From Cubamyces lactineus (lineage: Eukaryota; Basidiomycota; Agaricomycetes; Polyporales; Polyporaceae): 64,000 nucleotides of DNA. Position 1 is the stretch's first letter. Every line of letters starts with the position of its first letter. The notes below the pieces were generated by a model, which saw nothing but the letters and a program-made list of their open reading frames with translations, did not search any database and was not told where the DNA came from. The position numbers were made by a program, and so were the translations under genes. Below, one piece after another: positions 1 through 13,200 of the stretch. The DNA is taken from contig JACDTU010000002.1 of the NCBI GenBank assembly GCA_022376465.1, positions 2,728,001 to 2,792,000 of the forward strand. The letters are read 5' to 3'.

Positions 1-2433
1 TGCGGATCTGCTGCCCGAACGACATTGTCCTCGGACTCACGGGCATACCGGGGGACTTCGGAGCTGCCGCATCACGCATAGACGACGTGGAGGGCGTGGA
101 CGACAGCTTCTTCCCCAATGCGCTTGAGAAGCTCCACTTCTTGGACGGCGTCTTGTGTAGGTTCGTTGGCGTCGTCGACTTCGGGACCTGAAGCGAGCTG
201 TGTTTGGACGGAGTTGTCGGAAACGAGGGCACGTCGAGAGTGGACGGGAAAGTCACATCGTTGAAGGTCTCCCTTCTGCTCCGGTCCGGGACTTCAGTAG
301 GCTCGAGAGGAGCGCCAGTGCTGGGAGATGCAAGGGGCGATTTGAAAGTCGAGAGCTCCTTGGGCAGCGGTGGGACCGGAGGGACGTAGCTTTCCTCAGC
401 AGAATCGATGGGAGCAGCAAGAGAGGCGGCACGGTCACGGATAGACGTCCCTTCGCTGGAATGTCCGACAGAGATATCACTGCCTGCGCTGTTCCTCCTG
501 GCCTTGCCAGAAGACTGCCGGCCGGAGACTGCGGAGACGGAAGTGTTGCTTGTGGCTGTGGACAATGAGGCAGAATCGCGTGAACTGGTCGTGGGTGTGC
601 TGGCATATGTACCAGAGGAAGCGGAGCCCCGCTTGGGTGTGAAGCTCGACCGAGCACTCGCTGTCCCAGCCTTCTTCGTCGACTTGTCCGGCAGCGGTGA
701 ACTATGCTGGGCGTCATCGCCACTGGTGACCACAAGGTCTGCTTCCACGGAGGCCTCTGTTGAGAGACCAAGACCCACGGCCTGTCGGTGAGCGCTATCC
801 TTCGACCTATCCTTCCCGCTGAGCGAAGCATGCATGCTGGAACGCTTGCTGCTCCTTCCGCCCTCGATTCCTTCCCACTGGGTAGTGCCGGCTTTGGCAG
901 GAGTCCCCGGACGGCTAGAGCTACCGACCCTACTATGACCTCCGATACTGGAACGGGCACGTGCGGTCTTGCTTGACAGCCCATCGAGCTTCCTGAGCGC
1001 CTCCATGGTCGTTTGATCATCCAAATCAGACCAACCCTCCTGCGTACCGCGTAGAAGTGAATGGGCGACGTTCGAAGCGAGGTGGGGGTGCGTCGTGAGA
1101 GGAGACGATGCTGCGCTGCTCGTATTGCCGCCTTGCTTGAGGAACTGCTGGATAGATGACGATGACGGGGACGGAGGCAGGTGAGAAAAGTCGGTGTTAT
1201 GCATGCGGCGCGAAAGGTGCGTCTCGCCGTGGCTCGAAGACGAAGAGCCGGCCGAAGCCTGGCGAGAATGCCGTACGCTGACCGACAGCGTGTCCCTCCT
1301 GCGCTCTTTCGCCTTGTCCTTGGGCGTGGCTGGTAAAGGCATACCAACACCCAGACTCCTATGCCTGCGCACCTTCTCCTTGTCCTTGGCCGTGCTCGGC
1401 GTCGCAGTGGCGGGCGAATGTTTAGAGACAAGGCTTCCCGAATTGTCCAGCTCAAACTCTTCCGAGGTACGCTTCCGAGCACGGTGCGCTGGAGTAGTGA
1501 AGGCACTCGGTGGAGACATAGCCTCCGCTGATGTCTCCAGAGCCGCATCTGCTAGGATCTTAGGACCCATAGGTTGAGGCTTGGTATGAGTTGGCGCCTC
1601 AGAAGTATGCAGCTGAAGATGACGGGGGTATAGGATCTCCTCTCCACCGCTCTCGTCGGCTGCCGACCGCTGGCTACGTAAGGGACGCGTGACAGGCTTC
1701 ACCTCCATGAACTGAGTACTGTATGTGAGTAGAACGTAATGGGAGACGTCGATGTATGCGCTGACCTCGTCCTTCTCATCCTGTTCCCCATCGACTGCTT
1801 CTATCGTCCATGGGCTGTCCGGGTGGTCCCGCTCCTGCTCTTCTTGCCTTTCCTCTTCCACTTCCTCTTCCTCGTTAACCTCTTCAACACGTTCCTGGGC
1901 CACGAATTCGAAATCGTCGTTACGGGCACCCCGCGCCCAGCGAGGGGTAGCAAGTTCCCCGACCCCGACGAGTGTTCGTCTGTCGATGGCGGCAGGATCC
2001 CTCCCAGGGGTTATAGGGTCGTGGTGCAAATAGGAGAGCATCTCGGGAGTCTTGGGTAGGCTGGGAACAGGAGGGATAGGCGAGTCGGATGGGCTGTGCA
2101 CACCAAAGTAGTACGGGTCCAGCGAAGACGTGGCCGACGCAGGGCGCGGCGCGTCTGACTCTGTGTCGGTGTGCTGGTCTTCAGGAGCGACGACTTGCAA
2201 GAAGGGCTGTGGGACAGCAAGCAAAGATGTGAGTGGACATCAGCGAAGTCACAACAGTTGCAAACCGTGGCCACCTTTCGCGCCTCTTTAGCGACATCGC
2301 GCTCGTATCGTACATCCCCGTCCGAACCCGCCTTCGGATCTACGATGTCGAGAGCTGGAGGCCTTTCTCTCCTTTTCGTGCGTCCTTTTTCATGAGCCAC
2401 TTGACCGATGGTGGGGGAGGGCGGGGCAGACAT
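1..2433 (-). CDS. DYRK-family protein kinase, N-terminal disordered region (partial)
   Basis: Partial gene, open through the left edge, so the catalytic domain is not visible. It starts at ATG 2433. A first exon of 53 codons (2433-2275) is followed by an intron at about 2274-2207 (GTGGCC...CCACAG), after which one frame stays open to base 1. The protein is low-complexity and rich in Ser, Thr and Pro, with an acidic Glu-rich stretch (about 1940-1830) and local motifs such as DFSHLPPSPSSSSIQQFLK, SPWTIEAVDGE and TPSKKWSFSSALGKKL. From memory these resemble the long N-terminal tails of basidiomycete DYRK2/Pom1-type kinases. The family call rests on that recall alone. It could instead be another large disordered signalling protein. 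Confidence is high for the coding frame and moderate for the family. Confidence 0.55.
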
Positions 2434-4613
2434 GAGAGAGAGGATAACGAGCGAAGGAAAGAAAGGAAAGACAAGAAAGAATCAGAGAGTCAAGAGAGAA
2501 GAGAATATCGAGTACAAGATGGGTGGGACGAGGCTCAGAACCAGCGAGAGGCTGGATACCGACTGGCCGTTGAGCTCGACGATGCCAGTGTGCTGGAGTA
2601 TGTCGCTCTCAGATTCTCCTCGTCGTCCGCAAACGCCTCGTGTTATTTGCTCTTGTTTGGCGTGTGGCGACCTGGCCCATTGTCTCCCGATCGGGCAAGA
2701 GTGTACAAATAAGCGCCCCTCGTACAATGGTAAGGTAGGCCTCGCACAGACTCGACTACGTCACCTGACCGAAATCTGTCACGCTGTGCCCGTTTTGGCG
2801 GGGAGAAAAGTTTGCATTTTATATAAGATCTCGCCCACCTCACTTTTCAAGAATCAGCAACCTACAAGTTCAAGAGAAGTGCTCTCCCCACAACCTGTAG
2901 GCTCTTGATTTTGAGGAAAGTAGATTGAGGCCGACTTATTCAACGTGGAGGAACACAATCCACCAGCGCTAGACCCGAGAAATACACGTTATGTGCGATA
3001 AGTTGCCATTAGCGCCGAGACGCGGATTTCTGGCGCGGGCTAAACAGTACGTAGCCTCCGTAGGCATGCCAATTTGTGCAGACAAGTCCCGCAAACGCTC
3101 AAGCTCACGTGAATGGTCACGCGTGACATAGGTAGTCGAGTCTGTGTGAGGCCTACCTTAAGCTGATCACACTCGAGTCTGGATTCATGATCTCGGAACT
3201 CATTCTGGCCCCTAGCACAGATTCAAAGTATCGTCAATTGCAGGGATGTGTGTGTGTATATATGTACACCGGAGCTCTGTTCAACTGTCTACTTTGCACG
3301 CCGGTTTTATGAAGCGTGTGCGTAATAAGCGTTGACATGGTAGTCATCTTGTTCGCCTAAGGATACATCACGATGGCCTGCCCGCTTTCCACGGTTGGCC
3401 TTCTCACTCGTACTTCGCGAGCAACCTATTGGCTCGCATCAGTTGGGAGATGCCCGCAAGAGAATCGGCGAGAGGTTCTGAGCTGCGTCGCCAGAGGAGC
3501 AAGCGCTGAAGGTTGATACAAATATGATTTGCGGTTCGCCCAGGAGGTAAGAAACCGATCTGTCATGGTGGGGACGGACGTGCCTCGGCCTGAACGACGC
3601 TCGGGAGACAGATGACAGGCGACATGCACTTTCCAAAGTGCCGGACGCGGAGCGCTGCAGGCAGAGTGTACACGAGACGTGATGTTACGATATGCGCTAC
3701 TAGGAATGACACAAGTACATCAGCGGTCAGCTAGAGCTGGGCGGACGAGATGTCTGGTTGAAGATGGCGGATGAAAGAGCTACGCCCGAGAGGTGCATAG
3801 GCGCGGAATCAGGCCCCCTAGGCTGGAGGGCATGGATGACGAGAAGGAGCTGCTGCGGGTTTACACACGGCATCTGGGCGGGGTCAGGGAAGCTCAAGGT
3901 TTGAGTCGCGGTGTTCGAGCGCAGGATGGGAAGGCACGCAGAGTTGAACGTTGCGAATAACATTGCGCGAGGATGAGGACGGTGTTGAGAGCAGGACATG
4001 GCAAGGGACAATGGGCGATGAGGTGCCGAGCGGGTAGATACGCGGCCGACCGAAGCGGCGCGAGGTCGGAGAGGGAAACGGAGGAGATAAGGAGGGGGAG
4101 GAGGAGCCGCGGAGCTTGTCGGAGGAGGGCGGAGGCTGTAGGTGGGCAGGGAAAGTAAGGATTACGTACAGAGTTAGAAGCCGAGGGACGGGACAAGATA
4201 AAGGAGACGGTGTCGGTCGTCCGTGGCCCACGCTGCCTTTCAATTTCTCCCTCCCCGCCAACGCCTCTTTGAGTCGGAGACGCCCTCCCGCCCTCCCGAG
4301 CTCAGCGACCCCGACTCCGTGTGCGCATCACGATCCACGGACCACGCCTTGCGCCCTGTATGTTTTCTGTCTTCCGTCGTCCTTCGAGACATACCATGGC
4401 ACTCATCCCTTCCTCGTCCCTAGCTCCCCCTCTTCTCCTGCGCGAGGCTAGTCTCCTCGCCAACCACACGGGCCCTTGCCGTGAGGCTTCTCGACACGTG
4501 CGTCTCCCAAGGGTAGCACACTCGCTTCCCAGCCTCCTTCTCCTCCCCCGGCACTCTATATCAGCGCCCTCTTATCCCCCGACCGCCTCCCAAGCCCTCC
4601 CCCTTTCCCCGCC
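2434..4613. other. Divergent intergenic region between the kinase-like gene and the Zn2Cys6 gene
   Basis: About 2.2 kb separates two divergent start codons, and no protein was recognised in it. It holds a TATA-like TTATATAA near 2819-2826 that could serve the leftward gene, a short GT/AT microsatellite near 3248-3265, a CACGTG E-box at 4495-4500, and a strongly pyrimidine-rich plus strand from about 4220 to 4610, typical of fungal core promoters. Short open frames here look random. Confidence 0.6.
4557..4561 (+). promoter_or_regulatory. TATA-like element of the Zn2Cys6 gene
   Basis: TATAT lies 53 bases before the ATG at 4614, at the end of a long CT-rich tract. Position and context suit a core promoter. 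Confidence 0.35.
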
Positions 4614-5626
4614 ATGGGCGATTCCAACCCAGAGCCCGATACCCAGCAGCAACACCAGCAGCATTCGCCTCCGCCCCCATCCTCCGATTCCGTGCAGCCT
4701 CAGATGACCATGCACCCGATCTCCTCCTACTCCAGCATGCCCATGCACATGTACCCTTTCCCGCCCGGCATGTCCCCGGCCCAGCCTACCCGCACCAAGC
4801 GTCGTCAGGTCAAGAATGCCTGCACTAATTGCCAGAAGGCCTGCAAGAAGTGCGACGACGCCCGCCCCTGCCTCCGTTGCGTCAAGTACGGCATCGCCGA
4901 AGACTGCGTCGACTCCCAACGCAAGGAACGGCAGAAGGGAATCAAGCGGGGGCCTTACAAGAAGCGCGATGGAAGAAGTAAGTGACTCTCTGCTCATTCC
5001 TCCCCCCGCCCTTGTCGTTGCATGGGCGGGCAGGGTGACGTACTTGCTTGGGACTCACCGATCATGCAGCCGCCAACGTCGACCGGCAGCAGGTCGACGT
5101 TGCCGTGCAACAACAAGGCATGGTCATACCACCGGCCGTCGCCGCCACGGCTGTTCCAAGCCCGACGCCCCCCATGCCCTACGTTGCACCGGTTCCTTAC
5201 CCGCCGGGGATTTATCCCCAATACCCCGCCCCCTCTGCTGCCAAACCGGGGGAGACGCCGCCTATGTACTACCCGCCGCCCTTCTACTACACGCACATCC
5301 CGCCGCCTCCCCCTCAAGTCACTGGCCAAGACGGCGAGCCTGTGTCTTATGTCCCCCACCCCCAGTATTACCCGGCCTTCTTATATGGACCGCCCCAGGC
5401 ATACGCGGCCGCCCCGTACATGGTCCCGCACCCCCCTCGTCCGGACGCGTCGGTGCCTATGGCGCCGAACCACTACGCTCCGTTCCCGCAGCCCTTCACG
5501 AAGCCACTCTCGCGCGGCCCCGGAGCTGACGGCGGCGTCCCGCCGAACATGGACCCGAGGAGGGATGGTCGCGTCGAGCATGTACGTATTGAGGCCATGG
5601 CAGGCGCCCAAACGAAAGCCGGCTGA
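4614..5626 (+). CDS. Zn(2)-Cys(6) fungal transcription regulator
   Basis: Two exons (4614-4977 and 5070-5626) with an intron GTAAGT...ATGCAG give 306 residues in phase. A Gln/Pro-rich leader of about 60 residues precedes a binuclear zinc cluster with Cys at about 70, 73, 80, 86, 89 and 98, fitting C-x2-C-x6-C-x5-C-x2-C-x8-C; an extra Cys sits at 77. A basic linker follows (RKERQKGIKRGPYKKR). The rest is Pro/Tyr-rich low complexity, probably a disordered activation region. It should bind DNA in the nucleus; targets are unknown. A possible second intron (GTACGT at about 5583 to CTCCAG at about 5636) would replace the last residues with a shorter tail. No fungal-specific middle homology region is visible, so this is a short regulator. 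Confidence 0.85.
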
Positions 5627-8600
5627 ACTGTCTCCAGGAGACATGACGCATATGTAAGTGCTCGGTTGTGCGAGTATCCCTTGAACATGGGCGCGCAATT
5701 GTTGTGAGTCTATGAACTATATTCTTTGCTTGGTCCTGTATGCAACCCCTCGTCTTCTCGTCTATGTCTTCCCCATATGCTCGCCTCATCTAAACTCTCA
5801 TACCATCGCTTCGAGTTGTGTCTTCTTGCTCTCCCGTCTGTCGTATTGACGTCGTCGTTGGATGTACGTTCTCGTGTACTATTAGTCGAGTTGTCGGCTG
5901 CCTCGTGTTGCCCTGTGTTGCCCCGCGTTTTGTAAACCTGTTTCAAGTTCTGCGAATGGTACTTTGCGATTGCTTGTTGTGACCCTATACTTGCACTGTG
6001 CGCACGGAATCAGTCAGGGCTCAGTGCTATATTGCAGGTGAGAAGGACGATGATTTTATTACACGAACTATACAAATATTGGCATAGTTGCCCGATCAAG
6101 AAGATCGAGTATGTGCACGGCAACAGGAGGAATCGCGAGTGTCTCTGCTTGACAAGGCCATTATAATCGTGTGCACACAACGCTCTCTTACCCCGAACCG
6201 GCGTCGATCGCGGCGCGCGCGATGGGCAATCGCCATAGCCCTGGTTCTCGGCAGGTCCGCGACGCGGAGAGGAGCGTTCGCTGTGTGATGGCAAATGGAC
6301 TCCGCCCGCGCGCTGAACAGGATCGAGGGGGATGACCCGCGTACGTGTGGTCATCGGAATTGAAAAATTACCGCAAGGACAGCGCGACCAGGTGGGCGAG
6401 CGGACTCTGCGCAGGAGGGCCATCGCGGACGGGCGTGGAGGCGCGGAAGCGCCGGGGATCTCAAGCGATACCGTGGGTGCTGCTGCTGCACAAGCGGCAG
6501 CACCCGGACGACCGGGCGACCGGGGCAAGCTCAGCTGGCAGGCACTGGCGCGGACGGGTCACATTGGCAACAACGGGCCTCTGGCTGGCAGCCTGGGGGA
6601 GACGAGCGTGGGTGCAGGGGCACTGCGCGTTGAGACGCTGTGGCTTTCAACCATCCTGGTGCGTGGGTGTGCCGAGTCGCGCCGTGACGTTTCCGTCCAG
6701 AGTTCGAAGTTCGGGCGAGGAGATACGCGATGGATCCTGGGCCATGCCTCGCACTCACCTCTCCTTCCTTGCTGCTCATAGATAAGGAGAGAAGGCGCGG
6801 GAGAGCCGGTCTTGCTACAAGTTTGCGCGATGCTCCCGCCTGTGGACGTCGGATCCTGCCTTCCCTCCCTCAGCCTGACGCGCGGCGATCGTGTCCGGTG
6901 CATTGGTGGGCCGCACGTTGTGGGCTTCCTCGCATTCTCAATCGTACCCACGAAGGACACATGACGCGATCTTCGCGGAACCTCGTAGGGTTGGCGCTCA
7001 GGGTGTATCCTCGACGTTGAGCTAAAAAGCGATGAATCGCTGAAGACGTGCGGGAGAGGCCTGTCACGTTCGAGGGTCAGCGCTCTCAGCAAGGACTCAC
7101 CGGAGTGGGAATGTGGAGCAGGAACACAGAGAGTTAGAGCTCGTTATGAAGAGACGGTCGGGCCGTCCGTTCGCGAGGCTTCGTGGGTACAGTAGGTGTG
7201 TTTCGCTGTGCATGGGGAGAACAGCTTCACTTCCGTCTTGGTAGATCGTAGCACCCCCTAGACCCGCGGATCTCCGCGTCGGGGGTAAGCGTGCGTTCAC
7301 GGATGTCACAGAAGGAGGCGAGGTAACGTACGTACGCGTTGGTCCGCACTGCTAACTTCGACGCGGGCGCAGTTCCTGTATTTTCGTCGTGGCCAATGGG
7401 AGAGGCCATCCTGGGCAAAAGACGCGGAACAAAGTCCCCGGAATGGACGATGGTGCTGACGAGAGTAACAGCACGTTGGTCGTGGTTGGTGTATCCTGTA
7501 CGTCTTCGGGAGTCCTCTGGCGCGCGCATAGGTCGGCGCGGCGGGCCATCGATGGGGCCAGCACTGTGGCCAATCCTAATATTGGCCATGTACGGCCAAT
7601 GCCGCAGCGCAGGGGCGAATAGCGCGTGTAGTACAGTGAATAGCGGATGGTGCGTGGTGGAATGGCGATATCCGGTATTACGCTCTCGCACTCATCTTCG
7701 GATGACAGATATGGTAGCAGCGACAATGCACGCCCTTCTTGCTCGTCAGCTCGGCTTGCTTAGCTATGGATGTTTCGCTTGAACCTAGGGTTACGACGTC
7801 GATCCACCGAACTCAAACAACTCAGGGCCACCGCCACTACGAGAATGTCTCACTGACCTGCCGTGGGCCGTTCTGCTACATCGACACGCGAAAATGGGGA
7901 GGTGGATCGTCGACGTCCGGCAAAGCACTGCGCGTGCGCACCAATCTTCGTGGCGAGCTACGCATCCAGGTTTGCTATCCGGGAATGAAGGTTCCGGTTT
8001 GAAGACGGTGCAGAGAGGAAGCCGCGCGTAACAGGAGGGGTCAGAAACACGCTGGGGACCCTATGCTAAACGTCAAACCGCGGTGCGTAGCGGAGGGCTT
8101 GTGCTCACATCTAGTTGGTGACATATTCTATCCTCCACGCCACAGGCTTGGCCCGGGTCCCTGTGACCTTCTACCAATCTACACGCCCGGAGCTGGGAAA
8201 GCGTTGTCATCTTGTGTCAATCGAGACTTGGCTTGATGATGTAGCGACGGACCGACCATGTGGTGCTAACGGTTGATGCGGTGGCTAAAATTCGCGATGG
8301 TAGAGCTGGTAAAGGATGAATGACGACAGTCAATGCAGCGGACCGTTCTGGGTTACTCATCGAATACGAAGGGGGTCTGTAACTGCCGTACTCGCGCTCG
8401 GTCTGGGTCCTGCCTCCTTCCTCGTGCCGCTGTCTTCTGTTACTTCATCCACCTTTCAGGGTCGGACAGAAGTGGGGTTCGTGGTGAAGAGGCGAGGTTC
8501 ATGTGCAGAGTGTGAAGGGGAAAGCCACGGATGGCGAGCTTACTACTCCCGCCGATCGGAGCAATGGCCATGCACGCCAGCACCCGGATACGCATGTCCT

Positions 8601-10264
8601 TGGACGATCGTTGCGACAGAAACTGGCTAGTGGCAGGGCCGATACGAAGATGCGAATGCGGAGAGGTGAGGTTGAGGTCGTGACTGAGTGCTGCAAGTTG
8701 GTGACCGTATGTTGCAGGGCAGGGAAACGTCGGCAGAAGAACATACATAAATTCGAGTGTTACATTAAGGGGGTCGTTGAAGTTATTCATCACCAACAGT
8801 TCAACGGTCCAACTGATGGGGCGGAGTTCCAGTGTGTCGGAGTGAGGGTATCGACTCCGAGGAACAGTAAATACGCACTTGCATGCTCACTCCATCATAG
8901 GCAATATCTGACAAAACATGCTCTAGCACCCTCTTCGTTCCGATCTCCTCTCACGAAATGGGAGCAGCCTAGCTTTGGATCATCGTTGAACGTTGAACGT
9001 CGGACACCACAGCGTGGAACTCTATAAGCTTCAGGTCCGCCGGCAATGGGAGCCCCAGGTTTTGGGGTAATCCAATGCTGGTAATTGATGTGTCGACAAT
9101 GTCGAGGGCACGTTATGGAAACCCCGAGATTCGCACTCGCAAGGAAGAAGACATCTGAGGTGGTGGCGAGATGAGGTGCGAACGGAGGGTGCATCCGCTC
9201 GGTGGCGGGGAATTGCCTTTAGAGGAGAAGAGGAGTCTGGAGGATGGCGACGCGTACGCAATCCAAAACCGCGTGGACCTCCGCCAAGGTGCTAGTTCCG
9301 AGTTGGTGAGTGAGAGAGCGCCCTCTGTTCTCTATCGAGAAGCTGCACAACCGCCCGCAGTGTAGCCAAGCATTGCACGGTAAGCATGCGTATGCATCTC
9401 GCTTTGTTCATCTTACGTTCACCTCGCCCCAACCTCGCCCGCAATGCGTTCCCGGGCATGAAGAGCATGGGGGTCGTCTTTCCGTAACGTATGTCTATCA
9501 GGACCTGCGGAGTATAGTGGTCCCTTGTGTTGCATATTTATGCTACCTGAAGACATGGCTGAGCAGGAACCATGCTACTCTTCACTCAAATTCCTAGCCT
9601 CACTTGATATCTGTCTATTCGTAACGAACCAGAGTATCCTGGAGGCTTCCATGGGCAGCCCCCCAGGGAGAACTAAATCCGGCATGCACGTACGGCTAAT
9701 AGTATCGAATCATGGACATGGGGAAAATAATGGTTCATAACAGCTCCGTGTAGTACCGGTAAGTCGATGCGGTACTCCTTGGTACGGACTTCCGGCTCGA
9801 GAGGTCTGCTGCAACATACAAATCTTACAGAGACCAGGAGGTCGAGTAGCTGGGGACTAGCACGCTACCCGCGACCAATATGTGATCGGCCGTTGTGGAC
9901 ATGGTACGAAGAGAGGGAAGGTAGCAAGGTAACCTAAGACGGATGGGAAGCGGGCTGTCGATCCTGGCGGTGGAAGGTAGGCGCTGGTACACAAGGTTGA
10001 GATTGTTTGTACGACCAAACAAATGACACCGGCACTCCAACCCGAAAGGCGCGGGAATTGGCATAGAGTACGTACTGGGTACTACCACTGGCTGTATGCG
10101 TCCCCTATGTCCGTCGCGAGTCCGCTGGTCCGCTAGTCCGACCGTGCGCTAGACATCCAAGTCAGTAGACCCTGCCTCTCTCCGCACCTCCCCTTTCTCT
10201 CACAGTCCTACCACGCTATGGTCCTCGCCTCCAACGTCCACCACATCTCTCCAATCGTCCCCAA
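5627..10264. other. Gene-poor 4.6 kb stretch
   Basis: No recognisable protein, RNA gene or transposon was found. Open frames on both strands are short, overlap each other and show no domain, low-complexity bias or plausible chain of exons. The first part (about 5640-6000) is AT-richer and is probably the 3' untranslated region of the upstream gene. The end (about 10130-10217) is CT-rich and is probably the promoter of the transporter gene. In between, three GGCCAAT motifs lie near 7568-7600. A non-coding transcript or fast-evolving small genes cannot be excluded. Confidence 0.5.
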
Positions 10265-10268
10265 ATGA
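10218..10268 (+). promoter_or_regulatory. Upstream ORF overlapping the transporter start codon
   Basis: A 16-codon open frame (ATG 10218, stop TGA 10266-10268) ends inside the proposed start of the transporter: ATGA at 10265-10268 holds both the ATG and the TGA. Such an overlap could limit translation or couple it by reinitiation. Alternatively the true start lies elsewhere and this is chance. Confidence 0.35.
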
Positions 10269-13200
10269 AGGCCTCGAGTCTTTTCGGAGATCGGTCATGT
10301 AGCTTCTTGCTCTCCGTCCTCGCCATGGCAAAAGTCTTCTTTGCAAGACGTCCCCTCGCTAGGCTTCTCTCCACTTTTCTCTGCTCTCTCATCATCGTCA
10401 TCCGCCCCTTCTCTCGTCTTGGAGGTCAGTATGCCTTCCTCGTCCTCGCTCTCAAAGAGCTTGTCTTCGGCGTTCAGGAGAATCTCGCCCAGCAACTAGA
10501 ACTCACAGTGCTCAATATCCTCGGAGCGCTCATCGGGATCGGTGTATCTACCTTTGCCAAATACCTCGCTTCTCTCGCGGGATACGACACAGCTGCCGCG
10601 AGAGCAACTTGCGCCATATTTCTTATCCTCATCAGTTTCTTTGGTGAGAACTTCCGTAATCCCGGCCGGCTGTAGAAGATCTCACATACTGCAGCCGGAA
10701 TCGCAAAGAGTAGATTGGTCCGTCTGCAGCTTTCCACGCGTATCTCATGCTTCATCTCCATCTGGTTGTTGACGAATGACATCGGAGTTCGACCCGTACG
10801 TGCGATTATTGTCGTTCTATCTTGCCATGTCGCGCTGATAGTCGATTTACCTAGCGCGTGCTCGAGGACTCGGGCAACTTTCTTTGGATTACACTGTCTG
10901 CCGCCATCCTATGTCTGGTCTCGTTGGTCGCCATGATGGCCATCTTCCGTGGATCGACGACTAATTTCGAGACGGAGACAGCAGCCACTTTTGCTCTGCT
11001 CGAGCAATGCTTGTCCTCCAGCTTGTATCGTGTGGGTGCTCGGGAGACCAAGATGACTGTGTCCTATTATCGCCAGTTACACAGCCAGCTGTTACAACAG
11101 TCAATCAAGCTGAACGAGACATATTCCCAGGCAGCTTTTGAGCTTCGCATCGGCCGTCTCAGCTGTGAGCACCTTGCTCGCTCTATCGGAGTTGTAAGAG
11201 TCACGCGACTGATGCCTTTTACAGTGCAGTCCATCCACCCTTTTGTTGGCATTGTAGAGCATCTGCGCAGAGAGCTTGCTTGGGGGCTGTCACCGCTCAA
11301 GCCTGCACAGAGCATACCCGGCACACCTTATTCTCCTCGCAGTGGTGCTCCTAGCCTGTACGAACACCCAAACAGCCCAGCTAGTCCGAGCAGTCCACTT
11401 CAAGACAGCACGTTTGTCGCCACTATCGAACCGCCTGCGCTCACGCTTGCCCATGCCATCCTGGATGCTATGAAGACCGTGGAACATCTCATTTTTGTCA
11501 CGTTTCACCAGCGTTCGACGGGTGAGACGACAGAGACTGCTCAATCGGTGTCCGGATCACAGAAAGCCGCTGTGCATGCCGCTGAGAGGCACTTGAAAGT
11601 CGCCAGGATCCAGATGCGGGAAGTGTTGAAGCACGTTTTCGATCAGGTCGATATGCAGCAGCGAGCGGAAGGCAAGCATGCCCATCTGCCCAAGGAGATA
11701 TTCGACTGTAGCGTAGCTGCTATCGCGTTGCTTCAGGTTCGCATATTTGCTTGATGTATGCGGCGCATACAATGGCTGACGCTCACCACACCTCCTGAAG
11801 ATGGCACAAGAGATGGCCAAGGCGTTGCAGGTTGCGGAGAACGTTGCTACCCTGTACGAGGAATCACCCACCCGCCTCTGGTACCCCCATATTACGCTTC
11901 AATGGCTCGGTGTACCTCCGGGACCCTTCATCTCCGATGACAACGGGGACCTTGTGATTGCATCTGGAGGAGGGGTCGATGGGGAAGTTGTCGACGTGGG
12001 TGGCGACGAGCGTCTGACCGTCATGGAGGCGCGACAAGGCCTCGCAGAACGCGCGTTCTCGTTTACGCTCGTCAAGGGCAGGCCTCTGCCCGCGGGCGGC
12101 CTGTCGATGCGATACAGGACATACACGGCGTCCGCGAGCAGAATGGACCTCAAGCTGGGGGACAGCAAACCGTGGACGTGGAGGTACTGGAGCGGCTTCA
12201 TTAGCATGCTGTGGTCGACCGAGCGCATGCTGCGCTTGCGGGTGTGGCTGTCGAAGCGGCATCGGGCATGGCAGCATTCGAGTCATTGGCGGCATGGGCT
12301 GAAGAACGCGATTGGCGTTGCTGTGTTGAGCTTCCCCGCTTTCATGCCGGAGAGCTCCTCAGGTACGTCGCATGGGCTCGAAATGATTCTATCCATCGAT
12401 ATTCATGAATGACGCAGCACGTCAATGGTTCCAGTCCTTCCGAGGGCAATGGATGGTAATCAGGTAGGGGTCACGTTCCGCTTCCAGAAGCCATCTAAAC
12501 CTCATATCCGTCAGTTATTTGTGGGTCTTGGAGACGAATACCGGTGCAACGTGGAGAACGGGTTATCTTCGATTAGTATGTCTACGTTACCCGGCTAAGT
12601 GTATGCGCATTGCTGAAGGAGGCGCAGTTCGGTACATTATTAGGCGCAGTATATTCTTACGTGGTATGTGTCACTTTGTTTCGTACGCCCTTCCAGCTTG
12701 CTCAGCCTCCCATCGTTAGGCCTCCATAATATGTGGCACGAATCCCTACGGCCTCGTCGCATTAGTCACAGTAAGTCGGGCTGTAAATGACGTTGCCTTA
12801 CGTTGCGTCAGTTACCTACCCATATATTTCGTCAGGCCTTCGATATACCCATCACATGGATCATCCTGAAAACATCCGTCACGCCGCTGGCTGTCCCCGC
12901 GTGAGTAACCTTATGCCCCATTACAGATGGCCGCAATTGAAATCCGCCGCAGATCTGTGACACTTCCGCCCATCCTGTTCGCACCATACATCCACCCTGA
13001 CCCTAGCACGTCCCCTCTAAGTGAGCGACTTGCTCCGTCGGCCGAGTGTGTACAGTCAGACGCTTACGTTGTGGCTCTAGAACTCGCTATCATCCGCGCG
13101 GTCATGATCGCTGCCGGCATCGTCGCAGCGGTGCTCGTGAACAGCCTGCTATTCCCGCGACATTGCCGGGTATGTGCGCTACCCACTCTCGTCTCCGATG

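Noticed and set aside
253..1548. 431-codon minus-strand open frame at the left end
   Set aside because: It is a different frame of the same strand as the kinase-like gene, which has the better coding frame (recognisable Ser-rich motifs, continuous to the first exon).
4816..5529. 237-codon frame across the Zn2Cys6 gene
   Set aside because: It runs through the real intron in another frame; the zinc-cluster frame is clearly the coding one.
6010..7092. Overlapping open frames of 146-177 codons on both strands in the gene-poor stretch
   Set aside because: No start context, intron pattern, domain or composition supports any of them over the others.
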